From Pseudomonas versuta (GTDB lineage Bacteria > Pseudomonadota > Gammaproteobacteria > Pseudomonadales > Pseudomonadaceae), in NCBI RefSeq assembly GCF_001294575.1, contig NZ_CP012676.1:372001-436000 (forward strand): a stretch of 64,000 nt of DNA. The letters run 5' to 3'. The first letter of the stretch is position 1. Each line of letters begins with the position of its first letter. The position numbers and the translations under genes are program-made. Below the pieces are notes generated by a model. The model worked only from the letters and a program-made list of their open reading frames with translations, searched no databases and was not told the origin of the DNA. Positions 1 to 10,354 of this stretch are shown piece by piece.

Positions 1-1423
1 CGCGCCGGGCAAAAGAGCGCAGGTTGGCTGTGATGCGGCCCATGCGGTCGACCAGATTGTTGATGGTGTTGAGATTGTCCGCCGCTACCTTCAGGTCGCC
101 GCGCTGGAGAAACCGTATGGTGTTGCCCGACAGCGTGCGCAAGGCGGCCAATGGCTGATTCAGTTCATGGGCAATGCTGGTAGACATTTGCCCGATGGCG
201 GCCAGCTTGCCGGCCTGGACCAGTTCGTCCTGTGCGTGGCGCAGTGTGTCTTCGGCCTGGCGGCGTTCACGAATCTGGCCTTTGAGCCGTTCGTTGCTGG
301 CGCGCAGGTGGGCGGTGCGCTCAGTGATTTTGCGTTCCAGCTGATTGTTGGCCTCTTGCAGGGCTTCGCGGGCTGCAAGCCTGGTGGCAATCACTTTGCG
401 CCGCTCATTCCAGGCAATCAGCAAGAAGGCCAGCAGGGCAAAGGCGACGGCGACCAGCATGCCCTGATTGGCGGCTGCACGACGCAAATCCTGCAACGGG
501 GTCAGCAGGGTTATTTCCCAGGGTGTGTCGTTCAATTTTCGGGTCTGGGCCAGATAACTGACTTCTTTATCATCTGTGACCAGTTCGCTATTGGCGGCAA
601 AGGTGACGGTTTCTACGCCTTCGGCCAGTTGCTCGCGCTCAAGTGGCTGAAGTTCGTTAAGCGGCCACCAGTAATACTGCAGGCTGCGCGCCAGCCGCTC
701 TTTGGTGTCGGCAGTCAGGGGGCGGACCGATTTCAGGCGACGGGTCGGGTCACTCGACAGAATGATGATGCCGTTTTCATCACTGACATAAGCTTCGAGG
801 CGGGCGCGTTGCCAGCGTTCTTCAAGAGCTTCGAGGCGGACTTTGATGACCGCCACGCCAATGATCTTGCCGTGTTCTTCCAGGCCATGTGCCAGGTAGT
901 AGCCCGGCTCGCCGGAGGTACTGCCGATCCCGTAGAAACGTCCCGGCTGACCGCGTACTGCGTCTTGAAAGTAGGCGCGGAAGGACAGGTCTTCACCCAG
1001 ATAGCTGTCGGTATCGCGCCAGTTGCTGGTGGCCATTACCCGGCCCGTAGTGTCGAGCACATAGATTGCCCGGCTGCGGCTGCGTCGGTTCAGGCCTTCA
1101 AGGTATTGATTAACGGTAACCCGGTTCTGCGCGGTCGGATCAGCCAGCAGTTGCGAAACGCTGGACTCCAGCTCCAGCAGGCTGGGCAGGTAGGTGTATT
1201 TGCCGAGTTCGCTCTCGACAGTGCGTGCGTGGAGTTCTAGCTGACGCTCGCCGTTCTCGCTGAGGCTGCGGATGCCAAAGTGTTCGCTGATGCGATAGCC
1301 GGCATAACCGAGCCCGACGGTTAGCAGCAGGATCAATGGCGGTAGCAGCAAATGACGGAGCAGGCGAGGTTTCACGGCAAGTGATGGCGGGGCACCGCGA
1401 TAAAGAGTGGGGTCGCATTTCAT
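1..1423 (-). CDS. aauS: Sensor histidine kinase AauS-like (3' end cut by window edge)
   Basis: Membrane sensor kinase of the DctB type, by context the sensor for glutamate/aspartate that controls the adjacent aat transporter. About 474 codons are present and the C-terminal ATP-binding domain lies off the window. Reading from ATG 1423: a basic N-terminus, a first membrane segment (about residues 19-36), a long periplasmic dCache-like sensing region, a second hydrophobic segment (about 300-320), a coiled coil, then the H-box IAHELNQPLAALRT ending near base 120. The phospho-accepting His lies in AHELNQP. The partner regulator AauR would be expected beyond base 1. Identity as AauS rather than another DctB-type kinase is inferred from the aat neighbourhood and the sigma-54 promoter before aatJ. 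Confidence 0.8.
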   Translation of the reverse strand, partial: MKCDPTLYRGAPPSLAVKPRLLRHLLLPPLILLLTVGLGYAGYRISEHFGIRSLSENGERQLELHARTVESELGKYTYLPSLLELESSVSQLLADPTAQNRVTVNQYLEGLNRRSRSRAIYVLDTTGRVMATSNWRDTDSYLGEDLSFRAYFQDAVRGQPGRFYGIGSTSGEPGYYLAHGLEEHGKIIGVAVIKVRLEALEERWQRARLEAYVSDENGIIILSSDPTRRLKSVRPLTADTKERLARSLQYYWWPLNELQPLEREQLAEGVETVTFAANSELVTDDKEVSYLAQTRKLNDTPWEITLLTPLQDLRRAAANQGMLVAVAFALLAFLLIAWNERRKVIATRLAAREALQEANNQLERKITERTAHLRASNERLKGQIRERRQAEDTLRHAQDELVQAGKLAAIGQMSTSIAHELNQPLAALRTLSGNTIRFLQRGDLKVAADNLNTINNLVDRMGRITANLRSFARR

Positions 1424-1480
1424 CACAGATGCCTTGGGTCAACCACTGCGCAAGGGCAGCCGATTAACAGAAATCTCCTT

Positions 1481-1563
1481 CAGGAGCGGGCTTGCCTCGC
1501 GATGATCGCCACACGGTTAACCAATTGACCGCGTCGCATCTTCTCGAGACAAGCCCGCTCCTG
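1481..1563. repeat. REP inverted pair between aauS and aatP
   Basis: Left arm 1481-1499 (CAGGAGCGGGCTTGCCTCG) and right arm 1544-1563 (CGAGACAAGCCCGCTCCTG) are inverted copies of a short GC-rich palindromic unit. The GAGCGGGCTTGC core is the common fluorescens-group REP type seen again near 6.9, 11.2 and 54.8 kb. It sits just after the aatP stop and could also act as an mRNA 3' end. Confidence 0.75.
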
Positions 1564-1579
1564 CGGGGAATGGTGCTGC

Positions 1580-2314
1580 TTAGTGCTGCAGGATCTTGGC
1601 GAGGAAGTGCTGGGCCCGTTCGGAACGGGCCGATACATCACCGAAGAACTCTTCTTTCTCACAGTCTTCGACGATCTTGCCCTGGTCCATGAAGATCACC
1701 CGGTTGGCGACCTTGCGTGCAAAACCCATTTCATGGGTGACGCACATCATGGTCATGCCTTCGTGGGCCAGTTGCACCATCACGTCGAGCACTTCGTTAA
1801 CCATTTCCGGGTCGAGGGCAGAGGTCGGCTCGTCAAACAGCATCACGATCGGGTCCATGGCCAACGCGCGGGCAATGGCGACACGCTGTTGCTGGCCGCC
1901 GGAGAGTTGCCCCGGGTGCTTGTGGGCATGCGCCGACAGGCCAACGCGTTCCAGCAGTTCGAGGCCTTTTTTGGTGGCTTCTTCCTTGCTGCGCCCCAAG
2001 ACCTTGATCTGCGCGATCGTCAGGTTTTCGGTGATGGTCATGTGCGGGAACAGTTCGAAATGCTGGAACACCATGCCAACCCGCGAGCGCAGTTTTGGCA
2101 GGTTGGTCTTCGGATCGGCAATCGAAGTGCCATCGACCACGATGTCGCCTTTCTGGAACGGTTCAAGGGCATTGACGCACTTGATCAGGGTCGATTTACC
2201 GGAGCCGGACGGGCCGCAGACTACAACCACTTCGCCCTTTTTGACTTCAGTACTGCAATCGGTCAGTACCTGGAAGTCCCCGTACCACTTGTTAATGTTC
2301 TTGATCGAGATCAT
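1580..2314 (-). CDS. aatP: Glutamate/aspartate ABC transporter ATPase AatP (GltL)
   Basis: Cytoplasmic ATPase of a polar amino acid importer, 244 aa, the usual length for GltL/GlnQ proteins. Visible motifs: Walker [10 protein letters not shown] (about 34-42), Q-loop in FQHFELFPH, signature LSGGQQQR (about 138), Walker [13 protein letters not shown] and the switch His in VTHEMGF. Its ATG overlaps the aatM stop by 4 bp, so the two are translationally coupled. It is the last gene of aatJQMP, and aauS follows after a REP pair. Substrate assignment (glutamate/aspartate) rests on family resemblance and the adjacent AauS kinase. Confidence 0.9.
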   Translation of the reverse strand: MISIKNINKWYGDFQVLTDCSTEVKKGEVVVVCGPSGSGKSTLIKCVNALEPFQKGDIVVDGTSIADPKTNLPKLRSRVGMVFQHFELFPHMTITENLTIAQIKVLGRSKEEATKKGLELLERVGLSAHAHKHPGQLSGGQQQRVAIARALAMDPIVMLFDEPTSALDPEMVNEVLDVMVQLAHEGMTMMCVTHEMGFARKVANRVIFMDQGKIVEDCEKEEFFGDVSARSERAQHFLAKILQH

Positions 2315-2985
2315 ACGGCAAACCTTTTTTGCAGACGCTTGACCAGCAGCGAGGCGGAAAAGCTGATGATGAAATACACCAGACCGGCGAAGATCAGGAA
2401 CTCATTGGAGCGGCCGATAATATCGCCATTGGAGCGAGCAGCATTGAGGAAGTCCACAAGGCCAACGGTGTAAACCAGCGAGGTGTCCTGAAACAAAATG
2501 ATGCTCTGTTGCAGCAGCAGCGGAGTCATTTTGCGAAAGGCCTGAGGCAGGATGATCAGGCGCATGGCCTGGCCGTAACTCATGCCCAGCGCTTTGGCTG
2601 CGCCCATCTGACCTTTGGGTATGGCCTGTACACCGGCCCGTACGATTTCGCAGAAGTAAGCGGCTTCGAACATGACGAACGCCACCATGCACGACTCGAA
2701 CGCACCGATCGGGGTGTCTTTGCCGGTGATCCAGCGCAGTACGAACGGCACTGCCAGGTAGAACCAGGTAATGACCAGCAGCAACGGGATGGAGCGGAAG
2801 TAGTTCACATAAGCGCCGGCCAGGTTGGCCAGCCACTTGCTCGACGACAACCGCATCAGTGCCAGTACGGTACCCAGAGCAATACCACCGATAACCCCCA
2901 GAACCATGAGCTTCAAGGTCATGATCATGCCGTTCCACAGGCCGGGCAGGGCAGGAACAATCCCGCTGAAATCGAAGAAGTCCAT
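2311..2985 (-). CDS. aatM: Glutamate/aspartate ABC transporter permease AatM (GltK)
   Basis: Inner-membrane permease of the HisM family, 224 aa. It has about five hydrophobic segments and the EAA-type loop [22 protein letters not shown] (given here only as its location, about residues 130-150) that docks on the AatP ATPase. The start ATG overlaps the last base of aatQ's stop codon and its stop overlaps the aatP start, so the gene is embedded in the operon. It pairs with AatQ to form the translocation pore. Confidence 0.9.
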   Translation of the reverse strand: MDFFDFSGIVPALPGLWNGMIMTLKLMVLGVIGGIALGTVLALMRLSSSKWLANLAGAYVNYFRSIPLLLVITWFYLAVPFVLRWITGKDTPIGAFESCMVAFVMFEAAYFCEIVRAGVQAIPKGQMGAAKALGMSYGQAMRLIILPQAFRKMTPLLLQQSIILFQDTSLVYTVGLVDFLNAARSNGDIIGRSNEFLIFAGLVYFIISFSASLLVKRLQKRFAV

Positions 2986-3731
2986 TATTTGCCCCCCAAT
3001 GACATCAGGCCGGGCACCGCGACTTTCTTCTCGATCAGGCGCATCAGCAGCATCAGGCTCATGTTCAGGGTGAAGTAAATCAGCGTAGCCAGGGTGAACG
3101 CCTCAAACAGGTTGGCGGAGAATTCAGCTGTCTGTTTGGTTTGCGCCAGCAGTTCCATCAAGCCGATCAATGAAGCCACTGACGAGTTCTTGAACACGTT
3201 GAGGAATTCAGAGGTGAGCGGTGGAATGATGATTCGGTAGGCTTGTGGCAGCAGTACGTTCCAGTAGATCTGCGACAGGCTAAAGCCCATGGCGCGTGCG
3301 GCGGCTTCTTGCCCGTGGGGCAGCGCCTGAATACCGGTACGTACTTGCTCGCAAACCCGTGCCGCAGTGAACAGCCCCAGACACACAACAACGCTCAAGT
3401 AAGCCGAGGTGGTCGGGTTGAGGTCTTGTTTGTACCACTCCTGCAGATTGGCAGGCAGCAGATCGGGTACCAGGAAGTACCAGATAAACAGCTGCACCAG
3501 AAGCGGTACGTTACGGAAAATTTCCACGTAAACCGTGGCGATGCCCGATACCAGACGGTTCGGCATGGTGCGCATCACGCCCAGCAGTGACCCCAGTATC
3601 AGGGCAACAATCCAGGCGACAACAGCGATCGCGATGGTCCAGCCCAGGCCGGAGATAAACCAGTCGAGATACGTCTCGCTGCCTATGCCGGTGGACTTGA
3701 AAAATACGCTCCAGTCCCAGTTGTAATTCAT
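2985..3731 (-). CDS. aatQ: Glutamate/aspartate ABC transporter permease AatQ (GltJ)
   Basis: Inner-membrane permease, 248 aa, longer than AatM as is usual for GltJ. Starts MNYNWDWSVFF. It has about five membrane segments and the conserved EAA loop around VRTGIQALPHGQEAAARAMG (about residues 155-175). It is the first permease gene after the binding-protein gene aatJ, from which it is separated by about 200 bp holding a strong hairpin. That arrangement is typical of operons in which the binding protein is made in excess. Confidence 0.9.
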   Translation of the reverse strand: MNYNWDWSVFFKSTGIGSETYLDWFISGLGWTIAIAVVAWIVALILGSLLGVMRTMPNRLVSGIATVYVEIFRNVPLLVQLFIWYFLVPDLLPANLQEWYKQDLNPTTSAYLSVVVCLGLFTAARVCEQVRTGIQALPHGQEAAARAMGFSLSQIYWNVLLPQAYRIIIPPLTSEFLNVFKNSSVASLIGLMELLAQTKQTAEFSANLFEAFTLATLIYFTLNMSLMLLMRLIEKKVAVPGLMSLGGK

Positions 3732-3889
3732 GCAGGGTCTCCCCTCAGATGGGTCTATAAAAAAGCACTTGCTTCAGGGAATCCGTTCTCACCCGACAGG
3801 GTCGCCGGGCACACTCAACCCGCTCGATAACCAGGGGTTCGAGTGCTCTCTAATGCAGTAAGAAGCCAGTACAACAGGTGGTCAGCAAG

Positions 3890-3917
3890 TCCCGGGCGCG
3901 ATGACTCACGCCCGGGA
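3890..3917 (-). terminator. Intercistronic hairpin between aatJ and aatQ
   Basis: Perfect 9-bp stem TCCCGGGCG / CGCCCGGGA with a 10-nt loop, 18 bases after the aatJ stop. There is no U-run, so it is more likely an mRNA stabiliser or partial terminator favouring binding-protein expression than a full terminator. Confidence 0.65.
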
Positions 3918-3934
3918 GACTCAGCGGTCGGTAA

Positions 3935-4855
3935 TCAGGCCGCCGGTTTTTCTTCAGGTGCCGGTTTGTCGTTCGGGTTGGCGATCAGCTCTTTGAGCTC
4001 TTTGCTCATCGGGAAGTCGAGATTCAGGCCTTTAGGCGGGATCGGCGACTGGAACCATTTGGCGTAGGATTTATTGACGTCGCCCGACTTGTAATACCCA
4101 ACAATGGCGTCATCCACCGCTTTTTTGAAGTCAGGATCGCCTTTGCGCAGCATGCAGCCATAAATTTCGTACGACTGTGGCGTACCGGTCACGGCCCAGT
4201 CAGTTGGCTTCTTGGCCTTGGCCATTTCACCGGCCAGCAGGGCGTCGTCCATCATGAAGGCTACAGCGCGGCCCGACTCAAGCATGTTGAAGGCTTCGCC
4301 GTGATCTTTTGCCGAGATCACGTTCATGCCCATCTGCTTGTCGGCGTTCATCGCCTTGAGGATGCGCTCGGAAGTAGTGCCTGCGGTGGTGACTACGTTT
4401 TTACCTTTCAGGTCAGCGAAGTCCTTGTAAGGCGAGTCCTTTTTGGACAGCAGGCGAGTACCGATTTCGAAGATGCCGACCGAAAAATCCACTTGCTGGG
4501 CGCGTTCAGCATTGTTGGTGGTGGAACCACACTCAACGTCAACGGTGCCGTTCTGTACCAGCGGGATACGGGTCTGGGAGGTGACCAGGTTGTACTTGAC
4601 CTTGAGGTCGGGCATGTCGAGCTGCTTTTTCAGCCCTTCGACAATTGCCAGTTGCACATCGTGGGAGTAGCCAACTGGCTTGCCGGAGCCGTCTGCGATG
4701 TAAGAGAACGGGATGGAGGAGTCACGATGCCCGAGGGTGATGGTGCCGGATTCTTTGATTTTCTTCAGTGTGCCGGTCAATTCGGCTGCAAAAACTGGAG
4801 TGCTAATCAGAGCTGCAGCAATTGCTGCGCTCAAAAGTTGCGGAACGATGCGCAT
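3935..4855 (-). CDS. aatJ: Glutamate/aspartate periplasmic binding protein AatJ (GltI)
   Basis: Secreted solute-binding protein, 306 aa, first gene of the aat operon. It has a clear Sec signal peptide (MRIVPQLLSAAIAAALISTPVFA, cleavage before AELTG) and a mature SBP-bac-3 domain with the family pattern TLGHRDSSIPFSY and later DVECGSTTNNAER, the latter typical of GltI-type acidic amino acid binders. The C-terminus ends in an acidic, Pro-rich tail. A good sigma-54 promoter lies 112-127 bp upstream, which fits control by an NtrC-type regulator such as AauR. Confidence 0.92.
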   Translation of the reverse strand: MRIVPQLLSAAIAAALISTPVFAAELTGTLKKIKESGTITLGHRDSSIPFSYIADGSGKPVGYSHDVQLAIVEGLKKQLDMPDLKVKYNLVTSQTRIPLVQNGTVDVECGSTTNNAERAQQVDFSVGIFEIGTRLLSKKDSPYKDFADLKGKNVVTTAGTTSERILKAMNADKQMGMNVISAKDHGEAFNMLESGRAVAFMMDDALLAGEMAKAKKPTDWAVTGTPQSYEIYGCMLRKGDPDFKKAVDDAIVGYYKSGDVNKSYAKWFQSPIPPKGLNLDFPMSKELKELIANPNDKPAPEEKPAA

Positions 4856-4966
4856 CGGTGTTTCCTCGACATTGTTTTTTTTATTGAGCCCGTTTACGGA
4901 CCCTTTTTGTACTAGGAATGGCCCAACAGGCTTTAGCGCTGTTTAAGCATTCGGCCCTGAGTGTAG

Positions 4967-4982
4967 AGCATGAGTCATGCCA
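4967..4982 (-). promoter_or_regulatory. Sigma-54 (-24/-12) promoter for aatJQMP
   Basis: On the minus strand the sequence reads TGGCATGACTCATGCT. Against the consensus TGGCACGNNNNTTGCW it keeps the -24 GG and -12 GC at the exact 10-base spacing and matches most flanking positions. It lies upstream of aatJ, the expected target of the AauR enhancer-binding regulator. Activity is inferred. Confidence 0.7.
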
Positions 4983-5180
4983 ATCGTGCGAGTTATAGTT
5001 AACTAGCTGATTTATAAGGGTTTTTAAATATATAAGGGAGAGGCTTTAGGAGAGGATGCCCGGAAAGCCGAATCAATGCGCGTCGGGCTGTTCGGAAAAC
5101 CGAATGGGGCAGGGTGCCTGCAAGAGCAAACCTGCTCGCGATGAAGGTACCCGGTTGACAGTTGAAACGGTGCACTACGT

Positions 5181-5208
5181 CCCCCTGCAGGCTTGCTCCT
5201 GCAGGGGG
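5181..5208. repeat. Perfect palindrome after glpD (REP-like hairpin)
   Basis: CCCCCTGCAGG - CTTGCT - CCTGCAGGGGG: an 11-bp perfect stem with a 6-nt loop, 9 bases after the glpD stop. It resembles a single REP unit and may end or protect glp mRNA; no U-tract follows on the minus strand. Confidence 0.7.
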
Positions 5209-5217
5209 CGTCAAGTT

Positions 5218-6756
5218 TTAAGCGGCTTCTACCTTGCGATGCTTCAAGTCCAGCGTGGCCATGTATTGCACCAGGTGTTCCTGCTCCTGGGCAGTGGTGA
5301 ACAACCCCAGTTTGGTCCGGCGCCACAGGATGTCTTGCGCATCCAGTGCCCATTCCTGGCTGCACAGGTAATCGACTTCACGGCTGTAGAGACCGCTGCC
5401 GATGTGCTCACCCATGTCGTCCAAGCCCTGCATGCCCTCCAGCAGGCTCCATGAGCGGCTGCCATAGGTGATAGCCCAGCGCTTGGCAATGGCAGCATCC
5501 AGCCAGCTGTATTTGCTGGTCAGGGCAGCGCTCAGGGCTTGTGGGGTCGTCATGTTCTCTGCGCCCGGCAGTGTTGCCTTGGCGGTCCAGCTTGGCTTGA
5601 TCTGGCTGAAGAACGGGGCCAGTTGCGCCATGGCCGACTCGGCCAGTTTGCGGTAGGTGGTCAGCTTGCCGCCAAATACAGACAGCAATGGTGCTTCGCC
5701 CGGTACGCCGGACAGTGCCAGGGTGTAATCACGAGTGACCGCCGACGGGTTATCCGACTCGTCATTGCACAGCGGGCGAACGCCGGAGTAGGTGCGCAGA
5801 ATATCGGCCCGGCTTACTTGTTGTTTGAAATGAGCATTGACCACATTGAGCAGATAGTCGGTTTCTTCTTCGGTGATGCTGACTTTGGCCGGGTCGCCGG
5901 TGTATTCGCGGTCAGTGGTACCAATGATGGTGAACTGGTCCATGTACGGAATGGTGAAGACGATCCGCTGGTCTTCGTTCTGCAGGATGAATGCATTTGG
6001 CGCGTCATACAGTTTCGGAACGATCAGGTGGCTGCCCTGAATCAGGCGAATGCCGTAGGGCGAGTCGAGCTTGAGATCGTCTTTGATGAATTTGGCGACC
6101 CAGGGCCCTGCGGCGTTTACCAACGCCTTGGCGCGAATCGAGAACAAGCTGCCGTCGGCTCGCTCCAGATTCAGTTCCCACAAGCCTTTGCTGCGACGAG
6201 CACCGACGCAGCGGGTTTGGGTGTGGACATGCGCACCTTTTTCCCGCGCTGCCATGGCGTTCAGTACTACAAGACGAGCGTCATCCACCCAGCAGTCCGA
6301 GTATTCAAAGCCCTTGGTGATTTCTGCTTTTAACGGGCTGTCGGCACCGAACTTGAGACTGGTAGAACCGGCGAGCTTTTCACGCTTGCCCAAATGGTCA
6401 TACAGAAACAGGCCGGCACGAATCATCCAGGCCGGGCGCAGGTGCGGGCGATGAGGCAAGACAAAGCGCATGGGTTTGACAATGTGCGGGGCTTTGGCCA
6501 GCAACACTTCGCGTTCGGCCAGTGCTTCGCGCACCAGGCGGAATTCGTAATGCTCCAGATAGCGCAGGCCACCGTGAATCAACTTGCTGCTGGCAGACGA
6601 GGTGTGGCTGGCCAGATCGTCTTTTTCGCAAAGGAACACAGACAAGCCGCGACCGGCAGCGTCTGCCGCGATTCCTACGCCGTTGATTCCACCGCCAATC
6701 ACGGCAACATCATAAACCTCGGAGAGGGGAGTGGCAGGCAAGGTGGTCAGGGACAT
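5218..6756 (-). CDS. glpD: Aerobic glycerol-3-phosphate dehydrogenase GlpD
   Basis: FAD-dependent membrane-associated enzyme oxidising glycerol-3-phosphate to dihydroxyacetone phosphate and feeding electrons to quinone. 512 aa, the normal length. N-terminal dinucleotide-binding motif VIGGGINGVGIAADAAGRG (about residues 19-37), the GlpD signature HTSSASSKLIHGGLRYLE (about 52-69), and a C-terminal DAO_C domain. ATG start at 6756 has a purine-rich RBS. It is the last gene of the glp block, separated from glpR by about 260 bp with its own candidate operator, so it is probably transcribed separately. Confidence 0.95.
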   Translation of the reverse strand: MSLTTLPATPLSEVYDVAVIGGGINGVGIAADAAGRGLSVFLCEKDDLASHTSSASSKLIHGGLRYLEHYEFRLVREALAEREVLLAKAPHIVKPMRFVLPHRPHLRPAWMIRAGLFLYDHLGKREKLAGSTSLKFGADSPLKAEITKGFEYSDCWVDDARLVVLNAMAAREKGAHVHTQTRCVGARRSKGLWELNLERADGSLFSIRAKALVNAAGPWVAKFIKDDLKLDSPYGIRLIQGSHLIVPKLYDAPNAFILQNEDQRIVFTIPYMDQFTIIGTTDREYTGDPAKVSITEEETDYLLNVVNAHFKQQVSRADILRTYSGVRPLCNDESDNPSAVTRDYTLALSGVPGEAPLLSVFGGKLTTYRKLAESAMAQLAPFFSQIKPSWTAKATLPGAENMTTPQALSAALTSKYSWLDAAIAKRWAITYGSRSWSLLEGMQGLDDMGEHIGSGLYSREVDYLCSQEWALDAQDILWRRTKLGLFTTAQEQEHLVQYMATLDLKHRKVEAA

Positions 6757-6792
6757 ATGTAGGCCTCGCGTTCTTTACGCTTATTTGAATTC

Positions 6793-6806
6793 GAACATTA
6801 ATGTTC
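6793..6806. promoter_or_regulatory. Candidate GlpR operator before glpD
   Basis: Perfect 14-bp palindrome GAACATTAATGTTC, about 37 bp upstream of the glpD start. It contains the ATGTTC/GAACAT half-sites of the known GlpR operator consensus from E. coli (WATGTTCG...CGAACATW). A further half-site, TTCGAACATTT, lies near 6893-6903. Binding is inferred. Confidence 0.6.
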
Positions 6807-6913
6807 ATTTTCGAAAATGGTAGCGGATAAACGCGCCCACGGCCAGCCTGCTTCGATTGAAAAAACTCATCGAAGGATGATGAAAAGAAGAATTTCGAAC
6901 ATTTACTGTAGGC

Positions 6914-6988
6914 GCGAGCTTGCCCCGCGATTCAGGCAACGCAGGGTTTGAACCTGAGCGCGTTGCTGCTATCGCGAGGCAAGCTCGC
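6914..6988. repeat. REP inverted pair between glpR and glpD
   Basis: Arms GCGAGCTTGCCCCGCGA (6914-6930) and TCGCGAGGCAAGCTCGC (6972-6988), an inverted REP doublet of the GAGCTTGC type, lying after the glpR stop. Confidence 0.8.
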
Positions 6989-7015
6989 TTCTGAAGGGAA
7001 GATGGAGCGCTGGAG

Positions 7016-7771
7016 TTACACCACTTCCAGCCGGATCTTGTGCTGGGCGAGCAGTTGCGCCAGCTCCGGTACCGGCGGCTGGTCGGTGACCAGGCAATCA
7101 ATCAGGCTGATCGGGCCAAGGCGAACCATCGCGTTGCGGCCAAATTTACTGGAGTCAGCGGCGAGGATGGTCTGTCGGGCATTGGCGATAATGGCCTGGG
7201 AAACGCGCACTTCCTGGTAGTCGAAATCCAGCAGGCTACCGTCTGAATCGATACCGCTGATACCTACCAGAGCAAAGTCAAACTTGAACTGGTTGATAAA
7301 GTCGACGCTGGCCTGGCCCACGATGCCGCCATCACGACGCACGTTGCCGCCGGCTATCAGTACTTCGAAATCATCCTTGGCGCTCAGGATCGAAGCGACA
7401 TGCAGGTTGTTGGTGATGATTTTCAGGTGGTTGTGGTTGAGCAGCGCCCGGGCTATCGACTCGGTGGTGGTGCCGATATTGATGAAAATCGAGGCGTGAT
7501 CAGGAATCTGGGCAGCGATGGCTTCGCCAATGCGGCGCTTTTCATCGCGCATCTGGTCGGCGCGCATGGCGTAGGCGGTGTTTTCAACGCTGGAGTCATA
7601 GGCTGCGCCACCGTGATAACGACGTAACAGATCGGCTTCTGCCAACTGATTGATGTCGCGACGGATGGTCTGCGGTGTAACGACGAACAACTGAGCCATT
7701 TCCTCGATGCTGACGTAGCCGCGCTCGCGAACGAGTTCGAGGATCTGCTGTTGGCGTGGAGGCAGATTCAT
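7016..7771 (-). CDS. glpR: Glycerol-3-phosphate regulon repressor GlpR
   Basis: DeoR-family repressor, 251 aa from the ATG at 7771, which has a good RBS (AAAGGAAACTCC) and gives the normal family length. An in-frame extension upstream lacks support. N-terminal winged helix-turn-helix with the DeoR signature around [15 protein letters not shown] and [12 protein letters not shown] (about 13-45). C-terminal DeoRC sugar-phosphate sensor with the GTT motif in [10 protein letters not shown]. Expected to repress glpFK and glpD and to release DNA on binding glycerol-3-phosphate. It lies between glpK and glpD. Confidence 0.92.
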   Translation of the reverse strand: MNLPPRQQQILELVRERGYVSIEEMAQLFVVTPQTIRRDINQLAEADLLRRYHGGAAYDSSVENTAYAMRADQMRDEKRRIGEAIAAQIPDHASIFINIGTTTESIARALLNHNHLKIITNNLHVASILSAKDDFEVLIAGGNVRRDGGIVGQASVDFINQFKFDFALVGISGIDSDGSLLDFDYQEVRVSQAIIANARQTILAADSSKFGRNAMVRLGPISLIDCLVTDQPPVPELAQLLAQHKIRLEVV

Positions 7772-7859
7772 GGAGTTTCCTTTGGGCGGCGAAGCAAAAT
7801 TCGCCCATGATGCCGCAGGAAAGCGTCGCCTGCTACTCGCAGGTGCCATGAGACACAGG

Positions 7860-7896
7860 CGCAAGCAGTGAACATCTGAAGTGTTCGCTGCTTGCG
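7860..7896 (-). terminator. Hairpin between glpK and glpR
   Basis: CGCAAGCAGTGAACA (7860-7874), loop TCTGAAG, TGTTCGCTGCTTGCG (7882-7896): a 15-bp stem with one G-T mismatch, 14 bases past the glpK stop. The arms also contain GAACA/TGTTC half-sites like those of the candidate GlpR operator, so it could serve as an attenuator or an internal operator. Confidence 0.6.
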
Positions 7897-7909
7897 TACT
7901 GCAAAGTGC

Positions 7910-9445
<1,536 letters not shown>

Positions 9446-9502
9446 TCAGGGCTCGAGAAAAGTACGGGCAGTAGTCTCGTGAGCCCCGTTTCAACGGTTC
9501 TA

Positions 9503-10354
9503 TCAGGAAGCCTGGGTTTTCACCTCTGGGATGGCTTGGGTCTGCGTTGCCAGAGGTTCGGCAGCAGGCAAATGGCGGGCAATCATTCCGCGATATATGG
9601 CTGCGCCGAGGCAGGCACCTACGATCGGTGCAAAAATCGGAATCAGGAAATAAGGGATATCGCGCCCGCCGGTAAGCGAAATCTCACCCCAGCCAGCAAA
9701 GAACGTCATCAGCTTGGGCCCGAAATCACGTGCGGGGTTCATTGCAAATCCTGTCAGCGGGCCCATCGAGCTGCCAATTACGGCAATCAGCAAGCCTATC
9801 AGCAGCGGCGCCATCGGGCCGCGAGGCAAACCATTCTTGTCATCGGTGAGGGCCATGATCACGCCCATGAGAATAGCGGTAATGACCATTTCGACGAGGA
9901 AGGCTTGCAGGGTGGAGAGTGCCGGGTGCGGATAGGTCGAGAAAACCGAGGCCGTGTCCAGGCTGGCCTGGCTGCCGCGAATCAATTGATGGGTTTGTTC
10001 GTAATCGAAAAATAAATTGCTGTAGAGCGTGTACACCAATGCAGCTGCGCAGAAGGCACCCGCGACCTGGGCGATGATGTAGAAAGGAAGTTTGCGCTTT
10101 TCAAAATCGGTGAACAGGCAGAGTGCAATGCTGACGGCCGGGTTCAGGTGTGCACCCGAAACGCCCGCTGTCAGGTAAATCGCCATGCTCACCCCGATAC
10201 CCCAGATGATGCTGATTTCCCATAAGCCTAAGCTGGCGCCCCCTACCTTGAGAGCCGCAACACAGCCTGTACCAAAAAATATCAAAAGTGCGGTGCCGAG
10301 AAACTCGGCCATGCACTGGCCGGAAAGCGTGGGATGCTGGGTTGCGGTCGTCAT
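9503..10354 (-). CDS. glpF: Glycerol uptake facilitator GlpF (aquaglyceroporin)
   Basis: Inner-membrane MIP-family channel, 283 aa, with the two signature NPA boxes: SGAHLNPAVSIALC (first) and GFAMNPARDFGPKL (second). The Asp after the second NPAR is typical of glycerol-passing rather than water-selective members. Six membrane segments are visible. The N-terminus is slightly longer than E. coli GlpF. First gene of glpFKR. Confidence 0.95.
   Translation of the reverse strand: MTTATQHPTLSGQCMAEFLGTALLIFFGTGCVAALKVGGASLGLWEISIIWGIGVSMAIYLTAGVSGAHLNPAVSIALCLFTDFEKRKLPFYIIAQVAGAFCAAALVYTLYSNLFFDYEQTHQLIRGSQASLDTASVFSTYPHPALSTLQAFLVEMVITAILMGVIMALTDDKNGLPRGPMAPLLIGLLIAVIGSSMGPLTGFAMNPARDFGPKLMTFFAGWGEISLTGGRDIPYFLIPIFAPIVGACLGAAIYRGMIARHLPAAEPLATQTQAIPEVKTQAS

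Larger units (their letters stand above)
4856..5217. promoter_or_regulatory. Intergenic region upstream of aatJ and downstream of glpD
   Basis: No gene is supported here. It holds the aatJ leader and promoter on the minus strand (4856-4982), a short AT-rich stretch (about 4985-5045), and a strong hairpin just after the glpD stop at 5181-5208. The 5104-5150 stretch resembles a worn REP unit (GCAAGAGCAAACCTGCTCGC). Confidence 0.7.

Noticed and set aside
167..1240. Long plus-strand open frame of 357 codons
   Set aside because: Antisense shadow of the aauS kinase, whose minus-strand frame shows a clear H-box and sensor domain; no family match or RBS on the plus strand.
1583..2473. Plus-strand open frames of 248-296 codons
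   Set aside because: Antisense to aatP and aatM, which carry full ABC motifs.
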